A stretch of 13,836 nucleotides of DNA, from the NCBI GenBank assembly GCA_964408795.1, contig CAYPAW010000093.1:1-13836 (forward strand), given 5' to 3'. This document shows positions 7,595-13,836 of the stretch, one piece after another. The DNA is from JABMQB01 sp964408795 (GTDB lineage Bacteria > Bacteroidota > Bacteroidia > Bacteroidales > Prolixibacteraceae). The translations under genes and the position numbers were made by a program. The notes beneath the pieces were generated by a model that saw only the letters and a list, made by a program, of their open reading frames with translations, had not been told where the DNA came from and did no database searches. The stretch's first letter is position 1, and the number at the start of each line of letters is the position of its first letter.

Positions 7595-7612
7595 CAGCCT
7601 ACCGGCAGGCTG
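7595..7612. repeat. Short hairpin, CAGCCT/AGGCTG
   Basis: A perfect 6-bp stem (CAGCCT and AGGCTG) flanks the loop ACCGGC, directly after repeat copy B. No T-run follows, so it is not a classical intrinsic terminator, although it lies between the converging GH26 and nitroreductase genes. It shares the CGGCAGGCT-like string with the inverted repeat at 2391-2467. From here to 7700 I see no gene. Confidence 0.5.
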
Positions 7613-7700
7613 ACATAGAATACAATGAAATCGCTGAGAATTCACGGCGGATAAAATAAATTTAGCATATCCATTCCTGATCCTAAATCGCACTTTTTTT

Positions 7701-8246
7701 TCAGTATTTATTATACCGGCACATCTCTTCCACAGGTTTCCTGATTTTCCTGCGCAATTTATACTCCTTGGGAGGATAGCCAAGGCTGATCACCAATCCT
7801 ACCCTCTTCTTTTCAGGGATACCTAAAAGTTGTTTAATTTTTTTTTCATTAAACCACCCGATCATGCAGGTTGCCAGCCCCAGTTCTGTGGCCTGCAAAC
7901 AAAAATGTTCGGCTGCAATTCCGATATCAATCAACGGAAATTCCCGTTTTTTTATACTGCCACCGATTTCAGTCAGGATTTTAGGTTTTTCAATAACCAA
8001 AACAGCAAAAACCGGTGCTTCCACGGCAAATTGATTAAACGTGAGAATTTTGTCAAAAGTAGTCCTGGCTACTTCTCCTGCTAATTCTCTATTATCGACG
8101 ATAATAAGCTTCCACGGTTGAGAATTGCTGGCCGAAGGAGCCAGACGCACAGCCTCAATTAATTGCCTTATTTTTTCCGGTTCAACCGGTATGGACCGAT
8201 ACCCCCTGGTACTCTGCCTGTGAAGTATTAATTCCTGAAAATCCAT
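7701..8246 (-). CDS. Nitroreductase-family FMN oxidoreductase
   Basis: This 181-residue cytoplasmic protein belongs to the nitroreductase superfamily: flavin-dependent NAD(P)H oxidoreductases acting on nitro groups, quinones or other electron acceptors. The N-terminal FMN phosphate-binding motif HRQSTRGY (R10, S12, R14), the APSASNSQPW segment (37-45), the helix LIDIGIAAEHFCLQATELGL (105-124) and the late SLGYPPKE are all in their usual places. The length is at the short end of normal. The physiological substrate is not evident. It is transcribed away from the GH27 gene, sharing a 160-base AT-rich intergenic region, and converges on the GH26 gene across repeat copy B. It interrupts the two glycoside hydrolase genes and shows no obvious functional link to them. 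Confidence 0.88.
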   Translation of the reverse strand: MDFQELILHRQSTRGYRSIPVEPEKIRQLIEAVRLAPSASNSQPWKLIIVDNRELAGEVARTTFDKILTFNQFAVEAPVFAVLVIEKPKILTEIGGSIKKREFPLIDIGIAAEHFCLQATELGLATCMIGWFNEKKIKQLLGIPEKKRVGLVISLGYPPKEYKLRRKIRKPVEEMCRYNKY

Positions 8247-8406
8247 GGTTCAGATTTTTAACAAACTATAAATATTCAATGTAAGAAGAATTCAGTATGG
8301 GTCAAAACAAAGTGAATTAAAAAACAGGTAAAAATTCAGACACTTTTCCCTTATTCTTTTAATTTTAGCTTCCCTTATTGGGATACGAACATAAATCAAT
8401 ACCATC

Positions 8407-9562
8407 ATGAAAAGCAGATTATTCATAACCCTCATTTTTTTCAGTAACCTGGTTTCCGGACAGAAATTTGAAGAGCTGGCTTTAACGCCTCCCATGGGAT
8501 GGAACAGCTGGAATACCTTTCAATCAGACATTAACGAGCAACTGATTAAGGATGTGGCAGATGCTTTTATCCGGGATGGGTACAAAGATGCAGGATATGA
8601 ATATATCATTATTGACGACTGTTGGTCTTTACGCCAACGGGATGAAAGCCCTGGCTGATTATATCCATTCCAAAGGATTAAAGTTTGGAATATACAGTGA
8701 TGCCGGGACCAAAACATGTGCCGGCTATCCGGGCAGTCAGGGTTATGAGATGCAGGATGCACGGTTGTTTGCTTCCTGGGGTGTGGATTATTTAAAATAC
8801 GACTGGTGCAACACCTTTGGCCGTGATCCGGAGGAAGCCTATCAAACCATGAGGGATGCTCTTTATGCTGCCGGTCGTCCCATAGTGTTCGGTATTTGTG
8901 AATGGGGAACCGCAGAACCCTGGAAATGGGGAAAGAAATACGGTCATCTGTGGCGAATCAGCGGGGATATAGCTCCCTGTTTCGACTGTGTTGTGGATCA
9001 TGGAAGTTACCGCGACTGGGGTGTGATGAAGATTGTCTATATGCGTGAAAACATCCGAAAATATTCAGGACCCGACGGATGGAATGATTTTGACATGATG
9101 GAGGTAGGCAACGGAATGACTGTCGAAGAAGACCGGTCTCATTTCTCTTTGTGGTGTATGCTGGCTACAGCCCTGATCATGGGCAATGACATCCGCAATG
9201 CCTCCCCGGAAACCATCGAAATCCTGACCAATGAGGATGCCATCGCAGTCAACCAGGATCCCCTGGGGATCCAGGCTTTCAAATACACCAACCTCGATAG
9301 TACCGAAGTATGGGTCAAACCCCTGGAAAACGATGAATGGGCTGTCTGCTTCCTCAACCGCAAAAGTACTCCTGTACGGGTTGAATTTGATTGGGAACAA
9401 CACCTTTTTGACGACCCGGTATTTAGTCACGAGGTAGACTTCAGCAAAGAAAAATACCGGCTCTTCAATATCTGGGAAGGAAGAAGAGCCGGGCGAACCA
9501 ATCACCCTCTCATTGCTGAGATTGCTCCACACGATGTGGTGATGTTCAGACTCGAGAAATAG
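8407..9562 (+). pseudogene. Alpha-galactosidase, glycoside hydrolase family 27, frameshifted
   Basis: Two overlapping frames together make one GH27 enzyme. The first frame (8407-8658) gives a signal peptide ending NLVSG|Q, the family start TPPMGWNSWNTF, and GYEYIIIDDCWS. The second frame, used from about 8633 to 9562, continues with NGMKALADYIHSKGLKFGIYSDAG, the nucleophile Asp in YLKYDWCN (codon 8801-8803), the acid/base Asp in SGDI (8966-8968), GWNDFDMMEVGNG and a C-terminal beta domain. Compared with GH27 members, about 16 residues between the RD motif and NGMK are missing and the register shifts by +1. The remaining sequence has no further stops and looks fully conserved, so the lesion is recent or a sequencing or assembly error. 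When intact, the enzyme would remove alpha-1,6-galactose side chains, complementing the GH26 enzyme. Its stop is 2 bases from the stop of the converging gene. Confidence 0.88.
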
Positions 9563-9564
9563 TA

Positions 9565-10299
9565 TTATTGTTTCAGCGCTGCTTTGGTAAACAGGTATTC
9601 CGGAATATCCTGATTAAACTGAATGCGTGTAATTTCAAATTCGGTACCATCTCCCTGTTTAAGCATATCCTTATAGACGATTACCCTGGGAAACCAACGT
9701 CCCTGAATCTGTTCTACATGGCTTAATGTTGATCGTTTCAGCAGCTGTCCGCTTTTAGCGAACAACTCTTCTCTAAGGGGGACAAAGCGTTCGGTATCAA
9801 TCCATATTTTCCGTGAGGCATAGGCCACATCCTCCACTTTTGCCGTTAACTCCAGCACCCATACCGGACGTCCGTTGATTTCCTCTTTCCCGATCACCGA
9901 CGCATCATACACCTCGGTCAGCTTCCGGTCGTCCATCATATCCTCATAGGAAAGATCGGATCCCATAACGGACTGCCGGAGCATGTGCCCCGAGATCTGA
10001 ATCGTCCGGTCGGTGGCAGGGGAATAGATCCACAGCTGGTCCTCAAGCTTCAGCATCTTGGTGCCCTCTTCCCGAGGAGGCGACAGGTATTCGGTAAATG
10101 CTTTTTTATCTCCCACAGAATAGGTAACCGAAGTGATTGTCCGGCTGCTCCTTCTGCCGTGAACGGTCATCGATGATTCAAATATCCGGTTCTCCGATGA
10201 CATGTTTTCATCCACCCGTTCAAGAATTTGCTCCCCGTCAGGTTGTCCGGAAACCAATACCACAACGAATGCGCATATACAAGTTAAAAAAGTCTTCAT
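9565..10299 (-). CDS. LolA-like outer-membrane lipoprotein-sorting protein
   Basis: From the ATG at 10299 the protein has 244 residues with a signal peptide (MKTFLTCICAFVVVLVSG|Q). An earlier in-frame ATG at 10338 would place a hydrophilic leader before this signal. The mature part matches the LolA-like family annotated as outer-membrane lipoprotein-sorting protein: a half-barrel of beta strands with characteristic TVHGRRSSRT, LEDQLWIYSPATDRTIQISG, SDLSYEDMMD, then VWVLELTAK, YASRKIWIDTERFVPLREEL and GRWFPRVIVYKD. Such proteins bind acyl chains in the periplasm; canonical LolA ferries lipoproteins released by LolCDE. It is the last gene of an operon with two FtsX-type permeases and a LolD-like ATPase, 72 bases after the second permease, which supports a partner role. 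Whether the cargo is lipoprotein or another lipid is not shown. Confidence 0.85.
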   Translation of the reverse strand: MKTFLTCICAFVVVLVSGQPDGEQILERVDENMSSENRIFESSMTVHGRRSSRTITSVTYSVGDKKAFTEYLSPPREEGTKMLKLEDQLWIYSPATDRTIQISGHMLRQSVMGSDLSYEDMMDDRKLTEVYDASVIGKEEINGRPVWVLELTAKVEDVAYASRKIWIDTERFVPLREELFAKSGQLLKRSTLSHVEQIQGRWFPRVIVYKDMLKQGDGTEFEITRIQFNQDIPEYLFTKAALKQ

Positions 10300-10371
10300 T
10301 TTTGCTGTTTTTAAAGAGCTGGCAGCGAAAAGCTGCAATCTGCAAGTTATTATACTCCCTTTTTTTCTGTT

Positions 10372-11646
10372 TCAGGCTTCCAGTTCCCGGAAAAGACGGG
10401 CCGTTTTGCGTTTATAGATCCCTATTCCGGACAAAGCGGTTCCGATGACCGTTGAAATAACACCGGGAATAAATCCAATGTAGAAGTCAGCCGGTGTAAT
10501 GCGGGCTCTCATGACGGAAGGCATCATAATGGAAGCCCCTTTCATCATGGAACTGATATCGACCCCATAGGTTTGAAGCAGCCAGGCAAAAAACAGCCCC
10601 AGGAAGGTTCCGAGAACGGATCCCATGATTCCGATCATCACCGATTCACCAATCAGGGTAAAATAGACATGCCTTTTATTCTCACCAATGGCAAGTCTCA
10701 CTCCCATTTCACCATATCGCCTCAGTCCGCCCAACAGACCGGCATTCCATAGAACCAATGACATAGCCAGCATAAAGATAGCGGTTACCAGCCAGGTCAT
10801 ATATCCGGAGAGGTCTACGAAAAGGGACATGTTCTCCTGTTCTTTGAGACTCTTCATCACCGGTGCGAATTCATCGCCCGGATGGCTGTATTTTGCATGA
10901 AATTTTTCAGCTATATCCACGGCTTTCTCATGATTATAAAAGCCCGTTTTAAAGAAACCCAGGATTTCACCTGCTGCATGGCTCATGTTGAGCGCTTCCC
11001 TCACATCCTGTATATCAGCAATGATGGTACCCCTGTCCAGGGCAGCTACTCCAAACTTTACGGTACCGGCTACCCTGAAGTTGTGGATCGCCATACCTCC
11101 ATGCATGGTGGATCCGATCAAGGTAACCTCATCGCCCGGAACGACCTGCAATTTTTGTGAAAACAGTTCGCTCAGCAACACCTCGCCGGGTTGGGAAGGC
11201 AAGGCTCCCCGCACCAGGGCATCTGAAATACCCAGCCTTTTTATTTCCCCTGCAGTTCCTGACAAGAGGTCCATACCCATTCCCATAGCCGGTCCCTGGG
11301 CTTTTGTTTCTCCCTTTTCATCGGGAGCATCGATCAGCCCGCCAAAACGGATCCTTGGAATCCAGGATAGCTGGGGAAATTCGTCTTCCAGGGTCCGGAG
11401 CAACCCATCCACTTCCAATAAAGCCAGATCGTTGGGCATCTGATCCACATTGTCGGCATAGGCACGGGTCATAACTTTCATGTGGCCTGTTGAAAAACGG
11501 GCATTCATTTCAATGGTATCCCCCATGACACCCACCACATAAGCATGCATTAACACAGCGAGCATTACACCGGTAGCGACCACCAGCACAGGCAACAGGC
11601 TCCGGCTTTTATCGCGAAGCAATCCGAGTAATAAAAACCTGATCAT
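10372..11646 (-). CDS. ABC transporter permease, FtsX/MacB/LolC-E type (second permease)
   Basis: This 424-residue inner-membrane protein has the four-helix layout of type VII ABC permeases: TM1 about 18-41, a large periplasmic domain about 42-277, then TM2 about 278-302, TM3 about 328-356 and TM4 about 386-411. The cytoplasmic coupling segment RRYGEMGVRLAIGENKRHV (309-327) is the FtsX-family signature after TM2. The periplasmic part contains the usual GEVLLSELFSQKLQVVPGDE-like MacB core. It lacks the PxxxxxxxNPxEALR tail seen in its partner and ends with a short basic/acidic tail. Its start overlaps the stop of the upstream permease by 4 bp (ATGA), so the two are translationally coupled and probably form a heterodimer like LolC/LolE. 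I cannot assign LolC versus LolE from sequence. Confidence 0.88.
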   Translation of the reverse strand: MIRFLLLGLLRDKSRSLLPVLVVATGVMLAVLMHAYVVGVMGDTIEMNARFSTGHMKVMTRAYADNVDQMPNDLALLEVDGLLRTLEDEFPQLSWIPRIRFGGLIDAPDEKGETKAQGPAMGMGMDLLSGTAGEIKRLGISDALVRGALPSQPGEVLLSELFSQKLQVVPGDEVTLIGSTMHGGMAIHNFRVAGTVKFGVAALDRGTIIADIQDVREALNMSHAAGEILGFFKTGFYNHEKAVDIAEKFHAKYSHPGDEFAPVMKSLKEQENMSLFVDLSGYMTWLVTAIFMLAMSLVLWNAGLLGGLRRYGEMGVRLAIGENKRHVYFTLIGESVMIGIMGSVLGTFLGLFFAWLLQTYGVDISSMMKGASIMMPSVMRARITPADFYIGFIPGVISTVIGTALSGIGIYKRKTARLFRELEA

Positions 11647-12818
11647 TGTATTTTCCCCCTTAACGCTTCTGTTGGATTCATTTTGGCAATTTTCTTCGAA
11701 GGCCAGTAACTTACCACGGTTGTTGCCAGCATAACAATCAACACCGTTGACAGTACCAGGCTGAAACTGTAGACCGGGTACAGCGTTTGCGCCATAGTCA
11801 TTCCATAATCGGCAGCTTCAACCGGCAGGGTCCATCCTACATCAGCCTGCCAGATCAGGAAAGGAATACCGTATGCTGCGGCAACCAATGCTGCCAGCAC
11901 GGCATGCATCGCACCTTCTGTTGTAAACAACCATACAACATCACGCCGGGTATATCCCAGCGCTACATAGGTACCTATTTCCCTCTGCCTCCGAAATATC
12001 GACAGTACCTGGGTATCGAAAATGGCAAGCATAGCCAGCAACAAAAGAATAATATAGAACACCGACTGGCCAATTGTTTTGGTTTGAATAATCTCCGCCA
12101 TATCCGCTGTTAATTCTTCACTGGTTTTCAGTTTCCAGCCTGCCGGTTCAGGTCTCTCCGCTTTACCATCATCAAATGTCAACAAGGTAGCTTCCCCGGG
12201 CATCATCAGCATCAACTGCAATTCATCAAGAGGGATCCACACCTGGCCGGCATCCACCGTCGGAACATTGGTGGTAAATATTTCAGTTATTGCTATTTCT
12301 GTTGCATCAAAGGTTCCGTTGATATCCCGCCATTGCAAGGTTACATGATCCCCCACTCCGAGTTTTCCGGCTCTTGCCATACCGAAACCGATAACCGCCG
12401 GAATGACTGAAAGGGCAGTATCCAGTTTTTCTGTTGGCAGCATCAGAAGTTCCTGCCCGGGATCAATCCCCTTTACCAGAATCGTCTGTATTCGTCCCTG
12501 CGGATACAAAGTCCCCTGGGTTATCAGCACTGGTTCCATCCTGTTGGCAGCAATCTCACTTTGCAATTCTTCCGGAATGACCGCATGGCTTTCAGCCAGC
12601 GTAAAAGGATCATACGGATCGTAGTTCTCCTGCCAGTATTGTCCTTCTCCAATCTCCCAGTTTTTCATGTCTTCCCGGGCCTGGTGATCCCATCCGATCA
12701 GAATCCCTTTCATCCAGATAATGACCACAAAGGAGAACGACAAGACGATTACATTGAGCCAGGTACGCAGCCCGGCACCGATCAGATTCCTGTATGCCAG
12801 TTTTATTGCGAGTTTCAT
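11643..12818 (-). CDS. ABC transporter permease, FtsX/MacB/LolC-E type (first permease)
   Basis: This 391-residue inner-membrane protein has TM1 about 20-40, a periplasmic domain about 41-248, TM2 about 250-275, TM3 about 300-323 and TM4 about 349-372. The FtsX signature is RRQREIGTYVALGYTRRDV (276-294), and the C-terminal tail SKKIAKMNPTEALRGKIQ is typical of the MacB/LolE group. The N-terminal KLAIKLAYRNLIGAGLRTW also matches family starts. The periplasmic domain carries the GFGMARAGKLGVGDHVTLQW MacB-like core. It is the second gene of the operon, 86 bases after the ATPase gene, and overlaps the second permease by 4 bp. With that partner and the ATPase it would extract a membrane substrate mechanically (mechanotransmission) rather than pump it across the membrane. 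Confidence 0.9.
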   Translation of the reverse strand: MKLAIKLAYRNLIGAGLRTWLNVIVLSFSFVVIIWMKGILIGWDHQAREDMKNWEIGEGQYWQENYDPYDPFTLAESHAVIPEELQSEIAANRMEPVLITQGTLYPQGRIQTILVKGIDPGQELLMLPTEKLDTALSVIPAVIGFGMARAGKLGVGDHVTLQWRDINGTFDATEIAITEIFTTNVPTVDAGQVWIPLDELQLMLMMPGEATLLTFDDGKAERPEPAGWKLKTSEELTADMAEIIQTKTIGQSVFYIILLLLAMLAIFDTQVLSIFRRQREIGTYVALGYTRRDVVWLFTTEGAMHAVLAALVAAAYGIPFLIWQADVGWTLPVEAADYGMTMAQTLYPVYSFSLVLSTVLIVMLATTVVSYWPSKKIAKMNPTEALRGKIQ

Positions 12819-12904
12819 TTGTTTAAGTTATTACTGTTTGTGTCTCTCATCTTCCTTTATTCAGCTTCTTTGACATCCCCTATGTTTAAACTGTTTAACA
12901 GCTT

Positions 12905-13612
12905 TCACTGTCCTGTATTCTCCACCCATTCGTCTTTATCCACTTTACCATCAAAAAGGTATATTTTTCGTTTGAGGTAACGAATCACCTTTTCATCGTG
13001 TGTAGCAAACAAGAAGGTGGTGTGAAGCTCCTTGTTCAGTTTCTCCATGGTTTTTAATATGTGATGGGAATTTTCTGCATCCAGGTTTGCTGTCGGCTCA
13101 TCCGCCAGTACAATGGATGGTTTTTTAACCATGGCACGAGCAATAGCAACCCGTTGGCATTCCCCTCCGGATAACTGGGGAGGTTTTGATTTGACTTTGT
13201 CTGTCAACCCAACCCATTCAAGGGAATCCATCACCATTTTTTTTCGCTTGGATCCGGAATAGCCAAGCAACAACAAGGGAAATTCCACATTTTCAAATAC
13301 CGTGTGAACCACCAGCAGGTTGTAACTCTGAAAAATAAACCCCAGGCTTTCCTTGCGTAAACGTGCTGCCTCCCTGGCAGATAATCCGGATACCGAACGC
13401 CCCAAAACACGGGCTTCTCCCGAAGAGGGAGTATCCAGAGAGCCCATTATATTCAGCAAAGTGGTTTTTCCTGACCCACTGGGGCCTATCAAACCGGCAA
13501 ATTCTCCCCTCCCGATTTCCAGATTTATATCTTCCAGGGCAGTAAACCTCGACTTCCCCATGGGAAACGTCTTGGTAAGGTTCTCAATCTGAACGACATT
13601 TTCGTTTTTCAT
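12905..13612 (-). CDS. ABC transporter ATP-binding protein, LolD/MacB type
   Basis: This 235-residue ATPase has all the expected motifs: Walker A GPSGSGKT (43-50), Q-loop Gln95 (FQSYNLL), ABC signature LSGGE (147-151, followed by CQRVAIARA), Walker B IVLADE (167-172), the D-loop NLD (176-178) and the switch His205 (ATHD). The length and the conserved FENVEFPLLLLG segment are typical of LolD/MacB ATPases that power FtsX-type permeases. It is the first gene of the operon, followed by two permeases and a LolA-like protein. An exact TAnnTTTG element lies 20 bases upstream of its start. The next gene starts 86 bases downstream, with no terminator in between. All catalytic residues are intact, so it should be active. 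Confidence 0.93.
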   Translation of the reverse strand: MKNENVVQIENLTKTFPMGKSRFTALEDINLEIGRGEFAGLIGPSGSGKTTLLNIMGSLDTPSSGEARVLGRSVSGLSAREAARLRKESLGFIFQSYNLLVVHTVFENVEFPLLLLGYSGSKRKKMVMDSLEWVGLTDKVKSKPPQLSGGECQRVAIARAMVKKPSIVLADEPTANLDAENSHHILKTMEKLNKELHTTFLFATHDEKVIRYLKRKIYLFDGKVDKDEWVENTGQ

Positions 13613-13632
13613 TCTTTTATAGTAATTATTTT

Positions 13633-13640
13633 CAAAGGTA
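13633..13640 (-). promoter_or_regulatory. Putative -7 element of the Lol-like operon
   Basis: On the minus strand this reads TACCTTTG, an exact match to the Bacteroidota -7 consensus TAnnTTTG, 20 bases before the ATPase start codon. A -33 candidate 21 bases further upstream reads TTCC and is weak. It is the best promoter match in the window and the logical start of the four-gene transcript. Confidence 0.5.
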
Positions 13641-13658
13641 AATCGTTCTATTGTCTCT

Positions 13659-13759
13659 CCAGGAACCTGGAATTGGTCTCTGGTTTCGAGTTGCGAGTCT
13701 GGTTTTCAGACATTCGGATTAATAGAACCAGGAACCAAGAACCAGGAACCAGGAATCAG
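13659..13759. repeat. Intergenic repeat tract with GAACCAG heptamer array
   Basis: At 13725-13759 there are five 7-base units: GAACCAG, GAACCAA, GAACCAG, GAACCAG, GAATCAG. To the left lie reverse-oriented relatives (CTGGTTTC near 13677, CTGGTTTTC near 13700) and a small palindrome CCAGGAACCTGG at 13659-13670. Together they could fold back on each other. The tract lies upstream of the Lol-like operon. From 13760 to the window end I see no gene. Confidence 0.65.
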
Positions 13760-13836
13760 TTTCGAGATAAAAGTCTTAACAACCAACAACTGACCCCGTT
13801 GAAATATTCTCCTTCGTCGAATTTCACTGTTTATCC

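Noticed and set aside
7595..7612. Hairpin as an intrinsic terminator
   Set aside because: No run of T follows the stem on either strand; kept only as a structured repeat.
9065..9532. Minus-strand open frame opposite GH27
   Set aside because: The plus strand encodes the conserved GH27 active-site region; the antisense product has no family features.
8552..9562. GH27 as two separate genes, or as one gene read by programmed frameshifting
   Set aside because: The downstream frame has no signal peptide or family start of its own, and there is no slippery heptamer. A ribosomal shift would still omit about 16 conserved residues. A deletion or assembly error explains it better.
10300..10338. Upstream ATG as start of the LolA-like gene
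   Set aside because: The 13 extra residues would precede a clean signal peptide that starts at the ATG at 10299.
10985..11443. Plus-strand open frame of about 150 codons opposite the second permease
   Set aside because: It has low-complexity serine/proline-rich composition, no domain, and lies fully antisense to a conserved permease.
1..13836. A new defence, phage or secondary-metabolite system
   Set aside because: All intact genes fall into known enzyme or transporter families, and none shows nuclease, toxin, reverse transcriptase, phage or biosynthetic-assembly features.

Overview
The window looks like a chromosomal segment of a Bacteroidota bacterium, probably an environmental Bacteroidales/Marinilabiliales-type organism. 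This rests on gene content, on TAnnTTTG-like -7 promoter elements, on lipoprotein-type and signal-peptide-bearing hydrolases, and on A-rich leaders without clear Shine-Dalgarno sites. I see no rRNA, tRNA, CRISPR array, phage or transposase gene.

Layout. (1) 1-2600 is an AT-rich, eroded accessory stretch. It holds a Tat-exported C_GCAxxG_C_C redox protein and an intact secreted esterase (23-bp gap, likely co-transcribed). A heptanucleotide tandem repeat, an unrecognised ORF remnant, a truncated second esterase fused to an orphan kelch-repeat tail, and a REP-like inverted repeat follow. (2) 2598-6233 carries a metallo-beta-lactamase-fold hydrolase with unusual ligand positions and a large two-unit M16 zinc-peptidase lipoprotein. 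(3) 6322-9562 holds a GH26 (beta-mannanase family) lipoprotein, a divergent nitroreductase and a GH27 alpha-galactosidase broken by a frameshift. GH26 plus GH27 suggests galactomannan or galactoglucomannan use, but there is no SusC/SusD pair here. (4) 9565-13612 (minus strand) is a clean four-gene operon: LolD-type ATPase, two FtsX/MacB-type permeases overlapping by 4 bp, and a periplasmic LolA-like protein. It reads as an envelope lipid or lipoprotein trafficking module. (5) 13613-13836 is its promoter region plus another heptanucleotide repeat array.

The strongest observations are the mechanism visible at the GH27 break (one short string encodes conserved residues in both frames, as a deletion between two near-identical repeats would leave), the esterase/kelch chimera, the Lol-like operon that ends in its own LolA-like gene, the metallo-beta-lactamase ligand substitutions, and a family of dispersed intergenic repeats. 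I found no convincing wholly new system; the Lol-like operon and the repeats deserve the most follow-up.
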